Notes: generated from the sequence alone by a model not told the origin. Shown: positions 9,422 to 19,632, numbered from the stretch's first letter. The stretch is 64,000 nt of DNA from Streptomyces sp. NRRL B-24484 (GCF_000717715.1 NZ_JOAI01000009.1:111420-175419); one strand, 5' to 3'. A program made the numbers and translations.

Positions 9422-12400
9422 ATGCCCAGGAACCTGCCCGAGGAGCTGGCCCCGGTCATGGCCCGGCTCGGCCGCCACTGGCCGGAGGCCGACGAGGACG
9501 CGCTGCGCCGCGCGGCCGGCCTGTGGCGCGAGTTCGGTGCCGAGGCCGAACGGCTCGGCCGGCGCGGCGGCTCGGCCGCCGAGCGCGTCACCGGCGAGAA
9601 CTCCGGCCCGGCCGTCGAGGCGTTCGCCGACCACTGGCGCGGCTTCAGCGGCGGCGGCCGCGGCCACCTCGACGACGCGCACGGCGCCGCCGAGTCGCTG
9701 GCCGGGGCCTTCGACAAGGCCGCCGCGGCCGTCGACGACTGCAAGGCGCAGCTGGTCGCCGTCCTCACCGACCTCGCCGAGGAGATCGCGCAGGCCGACA
9801 AGGCGGAGGCCGCGGCCGCCGCGCAGGTGAAGGCCGCGCAGGCGGAGGGGGTCTCCGGTCTGGTCGGGCAGGTCGTCGGCACGGTGAAGGGCGTCGCCGC
9901 CGAGGCCGGCGAGGCGATCGCGGTCGAGACCGCGAAGATCAAGGTCGGTGCGCTGCTCGCGGAGCTCGGCCGGGAGATGAAGGACCGCCTGCAGGCGGCC
10001 CTCAAGGAGCCCGCCGTCACCGCCCTGGAGCGGATGGCGCAGGCCGACGGCGCCGGGAAGCACGGACAGTTCCGCACCCTCAGCGCCGCCCGCTCCGGCG
10101 GGGGGATCACCGGCGAACTGCTCGGCACCGCCGTCGGCGGGGCCACCGCGGTCGCCGGTGTCCGCGGGGTCTCCGCCGCGCTCAACCCGGACGGCACGGT
10201 CGCCACCGACGCGCAGGGCCGCCCGGTGCTGGTCGGTGCGGACGGCAAGCGGGTGCCCGCCGTGGACGGCGTCAGCGTGCAGGTCGGTGCGGACGGCAAG
10301 CCGGTGCTCGGCGACGACGGCAGGCCCGTACTGCTGGACGCCGCGGGCGCCCCGGTGGCCGGCCTCGCGCTCGGCGCCGACGGCAAGCCGCTCACCGACG
10401 CCCAGGGCAAGCCGCTGACGGTCGGCGCCGACGGCGCGGTCGGCGACACTGGCCTCTCGCTGGCCGTCGGCAAGGACGGCAGGCCCGTCCTCGACGAGCA
10501 CGGCCGCCCGGTCATGGTGGACGCGGAGGGCAACCCGGCCGCCGGCCTCGCGGTCGGCAAGGACGGCAAGCTGCTCACCGACCCGGACGGCAGGCCGCTG
10601 GTCGCCGGGGTGGGCCGGGACGGCCGCCCGCTGGTGGACGCGGCCGTCGGCCCCGACGGCGTCAGGCTCGGCGCGGACGGCCTCCCGGTGGCCGCCGCCG
10701 ACCTCGGCACCGGACCGGGCCGGCACGGCGCCCCCGGCACCACCGGTGACCCCGACGGCCTCGGCGGCCTCGGCGGCCTCGGCGACCGGTCGGCCGACGG
10801 CCCGGCGGGAACGACGAGGAGCGGCCCCGGCCGGACCGCACCGGTCCTGGACGTGGACCTGCAGGCCGCCCCCGCCGCGGGCGTCCAGGTGACCGCCGCC
10901 CCGCAGCAGGCCGTCCAGACCCCGCTCGCCGACGGCGGCGGCCACCGTGCCGCGTCCGGCGGCGGCGGCCCGTCCGGCGGATGGGCCGGCCCCTCCGGAG
11001 GCCACCAGGCACCGGCGGCGCCGGCCTACGAGCCGGACGGCTACGACCTGCCGCCCGCCGGGCCGCGGCCCGGCCCGATCTCGGTGCACACCGACTCGGT
11101 GGCGGTCGCCCCGCCGTCCCCGCAGACCTACGGGCCGCCCGCCGAGGTGCCGACCGGCGGCCGGCACGGCGGCGACTTCGCCGTCCCCGCCGCGCCGGCC
11201 AGCCCCGCGGCCGGCTCCGGTTTCCCGCTCGGCCCGGTCGGCGGCGGCCCCGCCGCCGGGGCGGGTCCGGTCGCGAGCACGCCGGCGCCGCCGGTCGCCG
11301 GCCCGGTGGGCGGTGCGGCGGGCGGTGCGGCCGCAGCCCCCGGCGCCGCCGGCACTCCGGCCGCCGGCGCCCCCGGTGCGGGCGCACCCGGTGCCCCCGG
11401 CACGGCGGCCCCCGGTGCCGCAGGACCCGGTGCGGCGGGGCAGCCCGGCGCGCAGGGCGGCTCGTCCGGTGTGGTCGGCGCGGTCGTCGGCACGCCCGGC
11501 GCGGTGCCGCGCACCCCGGCCGGCGGGCCCGCCGCCGGCGCCCCGGGCACCGGGACTCCCGGTGCGGGCGGCACGGCCCCGCTGCCGTTCCGGCCCGGCG
11601 AGAGCGGCGACCTCCGCCGCCGTCCCGAGCTCCTCGGCCTGGAGCAGCACACCGGTCCGACCGTCGTCCCGGTGCTGCACCCCGGGCAGGTCGCCGCCGC
11701 CTACCTGGCCGCCCGCGCCGGGCGGTCCGGGCAGGAGGCGCCCGCCGTCCCCGTTCCCGTCCGCGGCATCGCCGACGGCCGCCCCTACGGCCTGCCCGGC
11801 GGGCTCGGCCCGGTCGACCCGGCGCACCAGGCCGAGGTCGAGCGGCTGGTGCCGCGCCGCCCCGACGGCACGCCCGAGCTGCACCCCGACCCGGCCGGCG
11901 GCTGGACGGAGGCGCTCAACGGCGGCGGCCCGCGCGAGCCCGGCCGCGCCAACAACACCGTCGACGTCGCGCTCTCCTCGGTCGACACCTTCTCCGGCCT
12001 GCCGGTCTGCTCCGCCCCCCGGCTGCCCGACGGCCCGGCCGGCGAGTACGGCGGCCGCGACCGCGCGGAGCGCGAACTCGGCCGGGAGTTCCACGACACC
12101 GGCGCCGGCGAGGGCGCCCTCGCCCGGGTCGCCGAGACGCTGCTGCGCTCGGGCCCCGGCGCGCAGGCGGTGCTGCTCACCCTGGACGGGTTCCGGCGTC
12201 CGCACGTCTGGAACGTGGTCAACCACGGCGAGCGGCTCACCTGGCTGGACCACCAGACCGGCCGCAGCGGCCGCGAGCCGCTGTACGACGCCGAGCACGG
12301 CCTCTGGGCGATCGCCCTGGACGCCGAGTGCCGGCCGCTGGACATCGTGCCGCCGGCCGCCGTGAAGGCGGACGCCGGAGCCGCGACGGCAGAGGACCCC

Positions 12401-12547
12401 GCCGGGCCCGGGGCGGCGCCCGTCGCCGCGGCCCCCGCGGAGCCCGCCCCGGAACCGGCCGCCGAACCCGCCCGCCCCGCCGAGCCCGCCCCGCCGCGGT
12501 CCCGGCTCCATATCCACCGCACCGCCGCCGGGAGCGCCCGCCGATGA
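9422..12547 (+). CDS. Polymorphic toxin with WXG100-like head and degenerate papain-fold (Tox-PL) tail
   Basis: This 1041-aa protein has a WXG100/CpnT-like helical head (about 1-215). A repeat region (about 245-430) follows, built of short units such as GADGKPVL, GDDGRPVLL and GKDGRPVLD, and then a Pro/Gly/Ala-rich linker to about 740. The C-terminal 200 residues resemble the papain-fold toxin family (Tox-PL, glutamine deamidase-like). The His (H928 in RPHVWNVVNHG) and Asp (D943 in WLDHQTG) are present. The nucleophile site, NNC in the family as I know it, reads ANNTVDVALSSVD here, with Thr846 in place of Cys. A start at ATG 9422 follows AAGGGGGACC. It overlaps the next gene by ATGA. Whether the tail is still toxic is doubtful. 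Confidence 0.8.
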   Translation: MPRNLPEELAPVMARLGRHWPEADEDALRRAAGLWREFGAEAERLGRRGGSAAERVTGENSGPAVEAFADHWRGFSGGGRGHLDDAHGAAESLAGAFDKAAAAVDDCKAQLVAVLTDLAEEIAQADKAEAAAAAQVKAAQAEGVSGLVGQVVGTVKGVAAEAGEAIAVETAKIKVGALLAELGREMKDRLQAALKEPAVTALERMAQADGAGKHGQFRTLSAARSGGGITGELLGTAVGGATAVAGVRGVSAALNPDGTVATDAQGRPVLVGADGKRVPAVDGVSVQVGADGKPVLGDDGRPVLLDAAGAPVAGLALGADGKPLTDAQGKPLTVGADGAVGDTGLSLAVGKDGRPVLDEHGRPVMVDAEGNPAAGLAVGKDGKLLTDPDGRPLVAGVGRDGRPLVDAAVGPDGVRLGADGLPVAAADLGTGPGRHGAPGTTGDPDGLGGLGGLGDRSADGPAGTTRSGPGRTAPVLDVDLQAAPAAGVQVTAAPQQAVQTPLADGGGHRAASGGGGPSGGWAGPSGGHQAPAAPAYEPDGYDLPPAGPRPGPISVHTDSVAVAPPSPQTYGPPAEVPTGGRHGGDFAVPAAPASPAAGSGFPLGPVGGGPAAGAGPVASTPAPPVAGPVGGAAGGAAAAPGAAGTPAAGAPGAGAPGAPGTAAPGAAGPGAAGQPGAQGGSSGVVGAVVGTPGAVPRTPAGGPAAGAPGTGTPGAGGTAPLPFRPGESGDLRRRPELLGLEQHTGPTVVPVLHPGQVAAAYLAARAGRSGQEAPAVPVPVRGIADGRPYGLPGGLGPVDPAHQAEVERLVPRRPDGTPELHPDPAGGWTEALNGGGPREPGRANNTVDVALSSVDTFSGLPVCSAPRLPDGPAGEYGGRDRAERELGREFHDTGAGEGALARVAETLLRSGPGAQAVLLTLDGFRRPHVWNVVNHGERLTWLDHQTGRSGREPLYDAEHGLWAIALDAECRPLDIVPPAAVKADAGAATAEDPAGPGAAPVAAAPAEPAPEPAAEPARPAEPAPPRSRLHIHRTAAGSARR

Positions 12548-13839
12548 CCACCCGCGAGCAGGCCCTGGAGGCCGCCCACCGCTGGATCAACGGCGCGCTC
12601 CCCGCGGAGGGCGCCCGCCCGGTGCACAGCCACGAGTTCGAGCACGGCTGGGTGGTGTGGCCCGAACCGGCGCCCGTCCACGTCAACCCGTTCACGGCCG
12701 TCCGGCGCGCCCCGGAGGAGATCGGCGCCGCCTGCGCGGTCGTCGACCGGCTCACCGGCGCGCTCACCGTCTGGCCCTCCGTGCCGGTGCCGGACGTCGT
12801 CCGGATGTACCGGGACTTCCTCGGCGCCGGCGACTACGACCCGGCGCTGCCGCCCGCCACCGGTCCCGGCGCCCGGGCCGCGCTCCGCTACCGGGACGCC
12901 CTCGGCGAGGTGCAGACCCTCGTGGTGCACTCCGCCACCGGCCTGCCGCACCCGGCGCTGCGCGCCGCCGAACGCCTCCGCGAGCAGGGCGTCCCCGCCG
13001 AGGACGTCCTCGGCCTGCACACCGACCTGCGGCTCGCCGCGCTGCCCGGCGGCTACGCCGGGCACGCCCTGGCCGCCGCCCTGCCGCACGTCCGGCCCAC
13101 CCACGACCTGGCGTACGGGCCCTGGTTCGACGGGCGAGCAGAGGCCGTCCGGGCGGTGCCGCCGCAGGAGGGCGTGCGGCCCAACCGGGTGCCGTTCCCG
13201 CGTTCCGTGCCGCCGGCCCAGCCGGAGGGCGGCCGGGCGCTGGCGGAGCGCCTCGCGGCCCGGTTCGGACCGCAGGGCGTCCGCCGGTTCGACGCCGGGG
13301 CGGTCGAGCACGCCGACCTGCCGGAGGCGGTCGCCCGGCCGCTGCTGGAGGTCGGCCTGCCCGTCGCGGTCGAGGGCTTCTTCGCCCTGCACCACCCGGA
13401 GCAGGACGGCGTCCACGACGGCAGCGCCACCGACGCGGTGCTGCCCGACGCCGCCGCCCGCCTCGCCGCCCGCCTCGCCGCCCTCGGCGGAGGCACCCGG
13501 GCCACCGCCGACGCCCGGCAGGCACTGCTCGGGCAGGTGGTGCTGGGCACCGACGGCTGGGCGCTGATCACCGTCGACACCCTGCAGGGCCGCGTCCGGG
13601 CGGTCGACCCGCACACCGCCGCCGCCCGCTGGTGCAACGCCGACGTGACCGCCTTCGCCCGCTGCCTGGCGCTGCTCGCCGAACGCCTCCCGGCGCTGCG
13701 CGGCCTGCACCCCTACGCCGCCGGCCCCGCCGTCGCCGAGCTGCAGTGGGCCCTGGCCGCCGTCGACCGCACGGTGTTCACCGACCCGGAGAACTGGTGG
13801 GCGGTGATCGTCGAGCAGCTCTGGCACGGGCTGCTGTGA
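12544..13839 (+). CDS. Three-domain immunity-like protein: YrhB/Imm35 + degenerate deaminase + SUKH-4
   Basis: This 431-aa protein overlaps the effector gene by ATGA. Residues about 1-90 look like a YrhB/Imm35 domain ([26 protein letters not shown]). Residues about 110-195 align by pattern with bacterial nucleotide deaminases of polymorphic toxins, but the HSE motif reads HSAT (H129) and the metal-binding PC..PGGYC motif reads AALPGGYAG (A165-G173), so both Cys and the catalytic Glu are gone. Residues about 220-431 fit SUKH-4 ([27 protein letters not shown]). By position it should protect against, or regulate, the upstream effector. The domain calls are by eye. Confidence 0.7.
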   Translation: MTTREQALEAAHRWINGALPAEGARPVHSHEFEHGWVVWPEPAPVHVNPFTAVRRAPEEIGAACAVVDRLTGALTVWPSVPVPDVVRMYRDFLGAGDYDPALPPATGPGARAALRYRDALGEVQTLVVHSATGLPHPALRAAERLREQGVPAEDVLGLHTDLRLAALPGGYAGHALAAALPHVRPTHDLAYGPWFDGRAEAVRAVPPQEGVRPNRVPFPRSVPPAQPEGGRALAERLAARFGPQGVRRFDAGAVEHADLPEAVARPLLEVGLPVAVEGFFALHHPEQDGVHDGSATDAVLPDAAARLAARLAALGGGTRATADARQALLGQVVLGTDGWALITVDTLQGRVRAVDPHTAAARWCNADVTAFARCLALLAERLPALRGLHPYAAGPAVAELQWALAAVDRTVFTDPENWWAVIVEQLWHGLL

Positions 13840-13939
13840 CCGCACCCGGCCGGTGACGGAGGCCTCCGCCGGCGGCCTCGGAGACCGGCACGGGGGATCC
13901 CGGCAGGTGGGCGGCCGGCATCGCGTAGCGTGTTCCGCT

Positions 13940-14896
13940 ATGCGACTCGGTGTTCTCGACGTGGGTTCCAACACCGTCCACTTCCTCGTGGTGGACGCGC
14001 ACCCCGGTGCTGCCCCCCTCCCGGCTTACTCGCACAAGGCCGAACTCCGGTTGGCCGAGCTGCTCGACGAGGACGGCGCGATCACCCCGATCGGCGTCGA
14101 CCGACTGGTCTCGATGGTGGCGTCCTCGATCGCCGTCGCCGAGGACAAGGGCGTCGTCGAGATACTGCCGTTCGCCACCTCGGCCGTCCGCGAGGCCGCC
14201 AACGGCGAGGCCGTGCTGCGGCGCGTCACCGACGAGACCGGCATCGAGCTGCGGGTGCTCTCCGGCCAGGACGAGGCCCGGCTGACCTTCCTGGCCGTCC
14301 GCCGCTGGTTCGGCTGGTCCTCCGGCCGGCTGCTCAACCTCGACATCGGCGGCGGCTCCCTGGAGATCGCCTGCGGCCTCGACGAGCAGCCCGACATCGC
14401 GGCCTCGCTGCCGCTCGGCGCCGGCCGGCTCACCGCCCGGCTGCCCGGCGACGTCGCCGACCCGGCGGACGTCCGCGAGCTGCGCCGCCACATCCGCGCC
14501 GAGATCGCGAACGTGGTCGGCGAGTTCACCAGACAGAACGCCCCCGACCACGCCGTCGCGACCTCCAAGACCTTCAAGCAACTGGCCCGGATGGCCGGTG
14601 CCGCCCCCACCGACGCCGGTCCGCGGGTGCCCCGGCGGCTCACCCGCAGCGGCCTCTCCGCCTGGCTGCCGCGGCTCGCCACCATGACCGTCGCCGAGCG
14701 GGCCCGCATCCCCGGCGTCTCCGAGGGCCGCGCCCGGCAGCTGCTCGCCGGGGCGCTCGTCGCCGACGCGGCGATGGACCTCTTCGGCCTCGACGAACTG
14801 GACATCTGCCCCTGGGCGCTGCGCGAGGGCATCATCCTGCGCCGCCTCGATGCCCTCGACACCCCGGCCGACCGGAGGCCCGCACTCACCCCCTGA
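13940..14896 (+). CDS. Ppx/GppA-family exopolyphosphatase-like protein
   Basis: This 318-aa protein has the two phosphate-binding motifs of the ASKHA-fold Ppx/GppA family: [17 protein letters not shown] at the start and [16 protein letters not shown] at about 133-148, plus [11 protein letters not shown] between them. It would hydrolyse polyphosphate or pppGpp; which substrate cannot be told. At 318 aa it is the short actinobacterial form, lacking the C-terminal HD-like part of E. coli Ppx. ATG 13940 follows TAGCGT by 8 nt without a ribosome site, which predicts a leaderless mRNA. Confidence 0.88.
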   Translation: MRLGVLDVGSNTVHFLVVDAHPGAAPLPAYSHKAELRLAELLDEDGAITPIGVDRLVSMVASSIAVAEDKGVVEILPFATSAVREAANGEAVLRRVTDETGIELRVLSGQDEARLTFLAVRRWFGWSSGRLLNLDIGGGSLEIACGLDEQPDIAASLPLGAGRLTARLPGDVADPADVRELRRHIRAEIANVVGEFTRQNAPDHAVATSKTFKQLARMAGAAPTDAGPRVPRRLTRSGLSAWLPRLATMTVAERARIPGVSEGRARQLLAGALVADAAMDLFGLDELDICPWALREGIILRRLDALDTPADRRPALTP

Positions 14897-14989
14897 CGGC
14901 CCGCCGCGGGCCGCCCGCCGGGTGAGACGTGGCCCACGCTTCCTCCAGCTCTGCCCCATTCGTCCTCGCCGCCGCATACCCTGTGTCCC

Positions 14990-16171
14990 GTGGCGGAAGC
15001 ACCGGACGACGACGCATCGCCGGCCGGCCGCGCGGCCGAGGACGGCGCGCGGCGGGCCTCCGGGCCGCGCCGGGCCGCGGCCGGCACCCCGCCGCGGCGC
15101 CCCAGCGACGACCGGGCGGGCACGCTCGGCGAGCGGGCCGCCGCAGCCTCCCGCACCGCCAAGGGCGCCGCCTCGCGGACGGCCAAGGGCGCCGCGACCC
15201 GCACCGCCCGCTCCGCGAAGTCCGTGCAGACCGCCACCGCGGCCCGCACCGCCGCCGTCGCCAAGGTGGCCCGCGCGGTCAAGGAGGCCCGCCGCAAGGA
15301 GCCGCAGCGCGCGCCCCTGCTGCGCACCACCGACCGGCTGGTGCTGCCGCCGCACCCCGCGGTGCACGTCCCGGACACCAAGGTCGCGCTCTCCACCGCC
15401 TCGGTGTACCCGTCGACCACCGAGACCGCCTTCGAACTCGCCGCCCGGCTCGGCTACGACGGCGTCGAGGTCATGGTCTGGAACGACCCGGTCAGCCAGG
15501 ACGTCGAGGCGCTGCGCCGGCTCTCCGACGCCCACGCGATGCCGATCCTCGCCGTGCACGCCCCCTGCCTGCTGATCACCCAGCGGGTGTGGACCACCGA
15601 CCCGTGGACCAAGCTGGTCCGCGCCCGCGCCGCCGCCGAGCGGCTCGGCGCGGACACCGTCGTTGTCCACCCGCCGTTCCGCTGGCAGCGGCAGTACGCC
15701 CGGGAGTTCGTCGCCGGGATCGGCCGGATGGCCGGCGAGACGGACGTCCGCTTCGCGGTGGAGAACATGTACCCGTGGCGGTACAAGGACCGCGAGATGC
15801 TGGCCTACGCGCCGGGCTGGGACGTCACCGAGGAGGACTACCGGCACTTCACCGTCGACCTCTCGCACGCGGCGACCTCCCGGATCGACGCCCTGGAGAT
15901 GGCCGACCGGATGGGGGACCGGCTCGCCCACATCCACCTCGCCGACGGCTCGGGCTCCGGCAAGGACGAGCACCTCATCCCGGGCCGCGGCAAGCAGCCC
16001 TGCGCGGCGCTGCTGGAGCGGCTGGCCCGCAGCGGCTTCGACGGGCACGTGGTGCTGGAGGTCAACACCCGGCGCTCCGCCTCCGCCGCAGAGCGGGAGG
16101 CCGACCTCGCCGAGGCGCTCGCCTTCACCCGGCTGCACCTCGCCACCCCCGCCCGGGCGCGCCGGGGTTAG
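14990..16171 (+). CDS. Sugar phosphate isomerase/epimerase (xylose isomerase-like TIM barrel) with Ala/Lys-rich N-tail
   Basis: This 393-aa protein has a disordered, basic first 100 residues rich in Ala, Arg, Lys and Thr, containing an imperfect repeat of RTAKGAA. A TIM barrel of the AP_endonuc_2 family follows: [84 protein letters not shown] and GHVVLEVN. The barrel keeps the metal-ligand set of Glu, His and Asp typical of the family. The substrate is unknown. GTG 14990 is 7 nt after TACCCT (leaderless signature). The tail could bind nucleic acid or another polyanion, but this is speculation. Confidence 0.82.
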   Translation: MAEAPDDDASPAGRAAEDGARRASGPRRAAAGTPPRRPSDDRAGTLGERAAAASRTAKGAASRTAKGAATRTARSAKSVQTATAARTAAVAKVARAVKEARRKEPQRAPLLRTTDRLVLPPHPAVHVPDTKVALSTASVYPSTTETAFELAARLGYDGVEVMVWNDPVSQDVEALRRLSDAHAMPILAVHAPCLLITQRVWTTDPWTKLVRARAAAERLGADTVVVHPPFRWQRQYAREFVAGIGRMAGETDVRFAVENMYPWRYKDREMLAYAPGWDVTEEDYRHFTVDLSHAATSRIDALEMADRMGDRLAHIHLADGSGSGKDEHLIPGRGKQPCAALLERLARSGFDGHVVLEVNTRRSASAAEREADLAEALAFTRLHLATPARARRG

Positions 16172-16199
16172 CCTGTCCCGGTACCGAGGGAGGCAGGAC

Positions 16200-16967
16200 A
16201 TGACAGACCTTCAGCAGCAGGCCCACGCACTCTCGTTCGGGCCGGTCGCGGCGCAGTACGACGCGGCGCGGCCCACCTACCCGGCCGAGCTCTTCGACGA
16301 GCTGGAGCGCCTCACCGGGCGCCCGCTCGCCGGGGCCGACGTGGTCGACGTCGGCGCCGGGACGGGCATCGCCACCCGGCTGCTCGCCGCCCGCGGCGCC
16401 CGGGTGCTCGCCGTGGAGCCCAGCGGCGGCATGGCGGCCCGGCTGCGGGCGGTGTCGCCGGAGATCCCGGTGGCGAAGGGCGTCGGCGACGACCTGCCCT
16501 GCCACGACGACTCCGCCGACCTGGTCACCTACGCCCAGGCCTTCCACTGGACGGACCCGGAGCGCTCGGTGCCCGAGGCCGTGCGGGTGCTGCGCCCCGG
16601 CGGCGCGCTCGCGCTCTGGTGGAACGTCAAGGACGAGACCGAGGGCTGGATCGCCGACCAGCAGCAGCGGCTCGGCCGGGCGCTGTCCTCGTACCACGCC
16701 TACCGCTCCACGCCGCAGGACCTCGCCGGACCGCTGGCCGCCCACGGCCTGCGGGTGGAGACCGCCCGGCTGCACTGGGCCCGGCGGGTGACGGTGGAGA
16801 GCCACCTGGCCGACCTGGAGTCGCGCTCCTACGTCGCGGTGCTGCCGGCCGAGCAGCGGGCGCCGGTGCTGGCCGCCGAACGGGACACCCTGCTGGCCGC
16901 CCACCCCGACGGCGTGCTGAACGAGCCGTACGTGCTCGACCTCTTCGTGGCCCGGACGGCGGCCTGA
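16200..16967 (+). CDS. Class I SAM-dependent methyltransferase
   Basis: This 255-aa protein has a canonical Methyltransf_11 core: [20 protein letters not shown] (motif I, about 40-60), [14 protein letters not shown] (motif II), [20 protein letters not shown] (motif IV region) and [14 protein letters not shown] (post-motif III). The N-terminal [16 protein letters not shown] is typical of actinobacterial ubiE-like methyltransferases acting on small molecules. The substrate is unknown. The ATG at 16200 is preceded by GAGGGAGG. An upstream TAGCCT (16168-16173) could be the -10 element. Confidence 0.87.
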   Translation: MTDLQQQAHALSFGPVAAQYDAARPTYPAELFDELERLTGRPLAGADVVDVGAGTGIATRLLAARGARVLAVEPSGGMAARLRAVSPEIPVAKGVGDDLPCHDDSADLVTYAQAFHWTDPERSVPEAVRVLRPGGALALWWNVKDETEGWIADQQQRLGRALSSYHAYRSTPQDLAGPLAAHGLRVETARLHWARRVTVESHLADLESRSYVAVLPAEQRAPVLAAERDTLLAAHPDGVLNEPYVLDLFVARTAA

Positions 16968-16970
16968 CCC

Positions 16971-17007
16971 GTGGACGCGCTGACCGCATCGCGGACAGCG
17001 CGTCCAC
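16971..17007. terminator. 12-bp perfect inverted repeat between methyltransferase and ilvD
   Basis: GTGGACGCGCTG at 16971-16982 is exactly complementary to CAGCGCGTCCAC at 16996-17007, with a 13-nt loop. It begins 3 bp after the methyltransferase stop codon, so termination is the simplest reading. It also lies within 100 bp of the ilvD start and could instead be an operator or attenuator. Confidence 0.5.
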
Positions 17008-17104
17008 CGCCCGGACCGGGGGGCGTAACCTCGGTAGGACAGCGGTCCTGCACCCTCTTCCACCAGCGCAGCGGCCGCCCGCAGGCCCCGAAGGAGTGGA
17101 GCGC

Positions 17105-18949
17105 ATGCCCGAGCTGAGGTCCCGTACCGTCACCCACGGCCGCAACATGGCGGGCGCCCGCGCCCTTCTCCGGGCCGCCGGCGTAGCCCGGGAGGACTTC
17201 GGCAAGCCGATCATCGCGGTCGCCAACTCCTTCACCGAGTTCGTGCCGGGCCACACCCACCTGCAGCCGGTCGGCCGGATCGTCTCCGAGGCGATCAAGG
17301 AGGCCGGCGGCATCCCGCGCGAGTTCAACACCATCGCCGTCGACGACGGCATCGCGATGGGCCACGGCGGCATGCTCTACTCGCTGCCCTCGCGCGACCT
17401 GATCGCCGACTCGGTCGAGTACATGGTCAACGCGCACTGCGCGGACGCCCTGATCTGCATCTCCAACTGCGACAAGATCACCCCCGGCATGCTGATGGCC
17501 GCGCTGCGCCTCGACATCCCGACGGTCTTCGTCTCCGGCGGCCCGATGGAGGCCGGCAAGGCCACCCTGGTCGACGGCACCGTCCGCAAGCTGGACCTGG
17601 TCGACGCGATCTCCCAGGCGGTCAACGAGAACGTCTCCGACGAGGACATCGCGATCATCGAGGAGAACGCCTGTCCGACCTGCGGGTCGTGCTCGGGCAT
17701 GTTCACCGCCAACTCGATGAACTGCCTCACCGAGGCGATCGGCCTCTCGCTTCCCGGCAACGGCTCCGTGCTGGCCACCCACACCGCCCGCCGCGACCTC
17801 TACGAGCGGGCCGGCCGGACGGTCGTCGAGATCACGAAGCGGCACTACCACCAGGACGACGAGTCCGTGCTGCCGCGCAACATCGCCACCCGGGCCGCGT
17901 TCGAGAACGCCATGGCCCTGGACATCGCGATGGGCGGCTCCACCAACACGATCCTGCACCTGCTGGCCGCCGCCCAGGAGGCCGAGCTCGACTTCGACAT
18001 GCGGGCCATCGACGCGATCTCCCGCAAGGTGCCCTGCCTCTCCAAGGTCGCGCCGAACGGCTCGTACTACATGGAGGACGTGCACCGGGCCGGCGGCATC
18101 CCCGCCATCCTGGGCGAGCTGTACCGCGGCGGCCTGCTCAACGAGGACGTGCACACCGTGCACTCCGACTCGCTCGCCGAGTGGCTGAAGACCTGGGACG
18201 TCCGCGGCGGCTCGCCCTCCGCCGAGGCCGTCGAGCTGTGGCACGCCGCCCCCGGCTGCAAGCGCACCTCCGAGGCCTTCGCGCAGTCCGAGCGCTGGGA
18301 GTCCCTGGACACCGACGCCGCCGGGGGCTGCATCCGCAGCGTCGAGCACGCCTACTCCGTCGAGGGCGGCCTCGCCGTGCTGTACGGCAACCTCGCCGAG
18401 GACGGCTGCATCGTGAAGACGGCCGGCGTCGACGAGTCGATCTGGACCTTCAGCGGCCCGGCCGTCGTCGTCGAGTCGCAGGAGGACGCCGTCGAGGCGA
18501 TCCTCGCCAAGCGGATCAAGGAGGGCGACGTCGTCGTCATCCGCTACGAGGGCCCCAAGGGCGGCCCCGGCATGCAGGAGATGCTCTACCCGACCTCCTT
18601 CCTCAAGGGCCGCGGCCTCGGCAAGGCCTGCGCACTGATCACCGACGGCCGCTTCTCCGGCGGCACCTCCGGCCTGTCGATCGGCCACGCCTCCCCGGAG
18701 GCCGCGTCCGGCGGCACCATCGCCCTGGTCGAGGACGGCGACATCATCGCCATCGACATCCCCGGCCGGAAGATCAACCTGGAGGTCTCCTTCGAGGAGC
18801 TCCACGAGCGCCGGCTCACGCTGGAGGCCGAGGGCGGCTACCGGCCGAAGAACCGTCAGCGCCAGGTCAGCCAGGCCCTGAAGGCGTACGCGGCGATGGC
18901 CACCTCCGCCGACAAGGGCGCCGTCCGCGACATCAGCAAGCTGGGCTGA
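17105..18949 (+). CDS. ilvD: Dihydroxy-acid dehydratase
   Basis: This 614-aa enzyme catalyses the dehydration of 2,3-dihydroxy-isovalerate and -methylvalerate in valine, leucine and isoleucine synthesis. It has the conserved [15 protein letters not shown], the iron-sulphur Cys in [12 protein letters not shown] (about 122) and in [20 protein letters not shown] (about 190-196), and the C-terminal [14 protein letters not shown] and [10 protein letters not shown]. The length and Cys set match the long E. coli-type enzyme (616 aa). ATG 17105 is preceded by GAAGGAGTGGA. The gene stands alone between two hairpins. Confidence 0.97.
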   Translation: MPELRSRTVTHGRNMAGARALLRAAGVAREDFGKPIIAVANSFTEFVPGHTHLQPVGRIVSEAIKEAGGIPREFNTIAVDDGIAMGHGGMLYSLPSRDLIADSVEYMVNAHCADALICISNCDKITPGMLMAALRLDIPTVFVSGGPMEAGKATLVDGTVRKLDLVDAISQAVNENVSDEDIAIIEENACPTCGSCSGMFTANSMNCLTEAIGLSLPGNGSVLATHTARRDLYERAGRTVVEITKRHYHQDDESVLPRNIATRAAFENAMALDIAMGGSTNTILHLLAAAQEAELDFDMRAIDAISRKVPCLSKVAPNGSYYMEDVHRAGGIPAILGELYRGGLLNEDVHTVHSDSLAEWLKTWDVRGGSPSAEAVELWHAAPGCKRTSEAFAQSERWESLDTDAAGGCIRSVEHAYSVEGGLAVLYGNLAEDGCIVKTAGVDESIWTFSGPAVVVESQEDAVEAILAKRIKEGDVVVIRYEGPKGGPGMQEMLYPTSFLKGRGLGKACALITDGRFSGGTSGLSIGHASPEAASGGTIALVEDGDIIAIDIPGRKINLEVSFEELHERRLTLEAEGGYRPKNRQRQVSQALKAYAAMATSADKGAVRDISKLG

Positions 18950-18965
18950 GGCCGCACCGACGGAC

Positions 18966-19005
18966 CGGAAGGGCGTCGTACCCCGCGGGGTGCGGCGCCC
19001 TTCCG
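18966..19005. terminator. Strong intrinsic terminator after ilvD
   Basis: A 19-bp stem (18966-18984 with 18987-19005) starts 17 bp after the ilvD stop codon. The pairing includes GGGCG with CGCCC and ACCCC with GGGGT and only two G-U pairs. The formal 2-nt centre (GC) would open to a 4-nt loop. It is followed by a C-rich rather than U-rich tract, as is common in high-GC actinobacteria. Confidence 0.75.
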
Positions 19006-19041
19006 CCGTCCGGCGCCCCCGGCCGGGCGACAATGGGTGCC

Positions 19042-19500
19042 GTGAACCAGCGCACCCCGGGCAGGAAGCCCGCCGCAGGCCCCGAACCCGAGCCGATCCG
19101 GTTCTTCGGCACCACCTGGGTCGACCACGGCCGCGGCTACTGGCTCCGCCGGGTGGCGGTCTCGCTCGGCGCCCTGATCTGCACGGCCGCCGCCGCCCTG
19201 GTGCTGCGGTTCGCCGTGGCGGGGGTGGCGCTCTCGGACGCCGGCCGCTTCGTCGACGTGCTGCTGGTCGGGGCCGTCGCGATCTGCTCCTGCCTCGCGG
19301 CGATCCGCACCTGGAAGACCCTCACCGAGGGCCGCCACAGCCTCGACGGCTGGATGGCCGAGGACCGCTCGCTGGGCGCCGTCTGGCTCATCGGCGGAGC
19401 CGGCGCCCTCGCCGCCTACTTCTTCCGCAGCCTGGTCGAGGCCCCGGGGGAGGCGGTCCACCGCGCCGCCTACGAGAAGGCCCGCCGCGGGCGCCGCTGA
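19042..19500 (+). CDS. Small integral membrane protein
   Basis: This 152-aa protein has an N-terminal cytoplasmic stretch (RFFGTTWVDHGRGYWLRR), then three hydrophobic segments (about 38-62, 70-88 and 115-132) and a basic C-terminus (YEKARRGRR). I choose GTG 19042 because GACAAT at 19029-19034 is 7 nt upstream, the leaderless arrangement; the ATG at 19033 overlaps that hexamer and would add three residues. No function is known to me. It is a conserved type of streptomycete membrane protein and probably not an enzyme. Confidence 0.7.
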   Translation: MNQRTPGRKPAAGPEPEPIRFFGTTWVDHGRGYWLRRVAVSLGALICTAAAALVLRFAVAGVALSDAGRFVDVLLVGAVAICSCLAAIRTWKTLTEGRHSLDGWMAEDRSLGAVWLIGGAGALAAYFFRSLVEAPGEAVHRAAYEKARRGRR

Positions 19501-19515
19501 AGCGCGGCATTGGCA

Positions 19516-19621
19516 GGGGCGCGTGGGAAGGTGGGGTTCGGATGCGGGTCGTCGTACGGATCACGGCCTGGCCGATGCCGCTACGACGCCCGTTCCCGGA
19601 CTGCGCAGTTCCCCGCGCCCC
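19516..19621. repeat. Streptomycete intergenic palindromic repeat (REP-like)
   Basis: The gap between convergent genes contains GGGGCGCGTGGGAA (19516-19529) and TTCCCCGCGCCCC (19609-19621). They can pair over the gap, with one extra base in the left arm. The right arm lies in ACTGCGCAGTTCCCCGCGCC, a sequence I recognise as a dispersed intergenic repeat of Streptomyces chromosomes. It may act as a bidirectional terminator. Confidence 0.5.
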
Positions 19622-19632
19622 TACGGGTGTCC

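Noticed and set aside
6590..12517. Very long minus-strand open frame (about 1975 codons) and several other antisense frames of 700-1000 codons
   Set aside because: They have low-complexity Arg/Gly/Ala composition, lie opposite well-recognised genes and match no family. They are consequences of GC-biased third positions.
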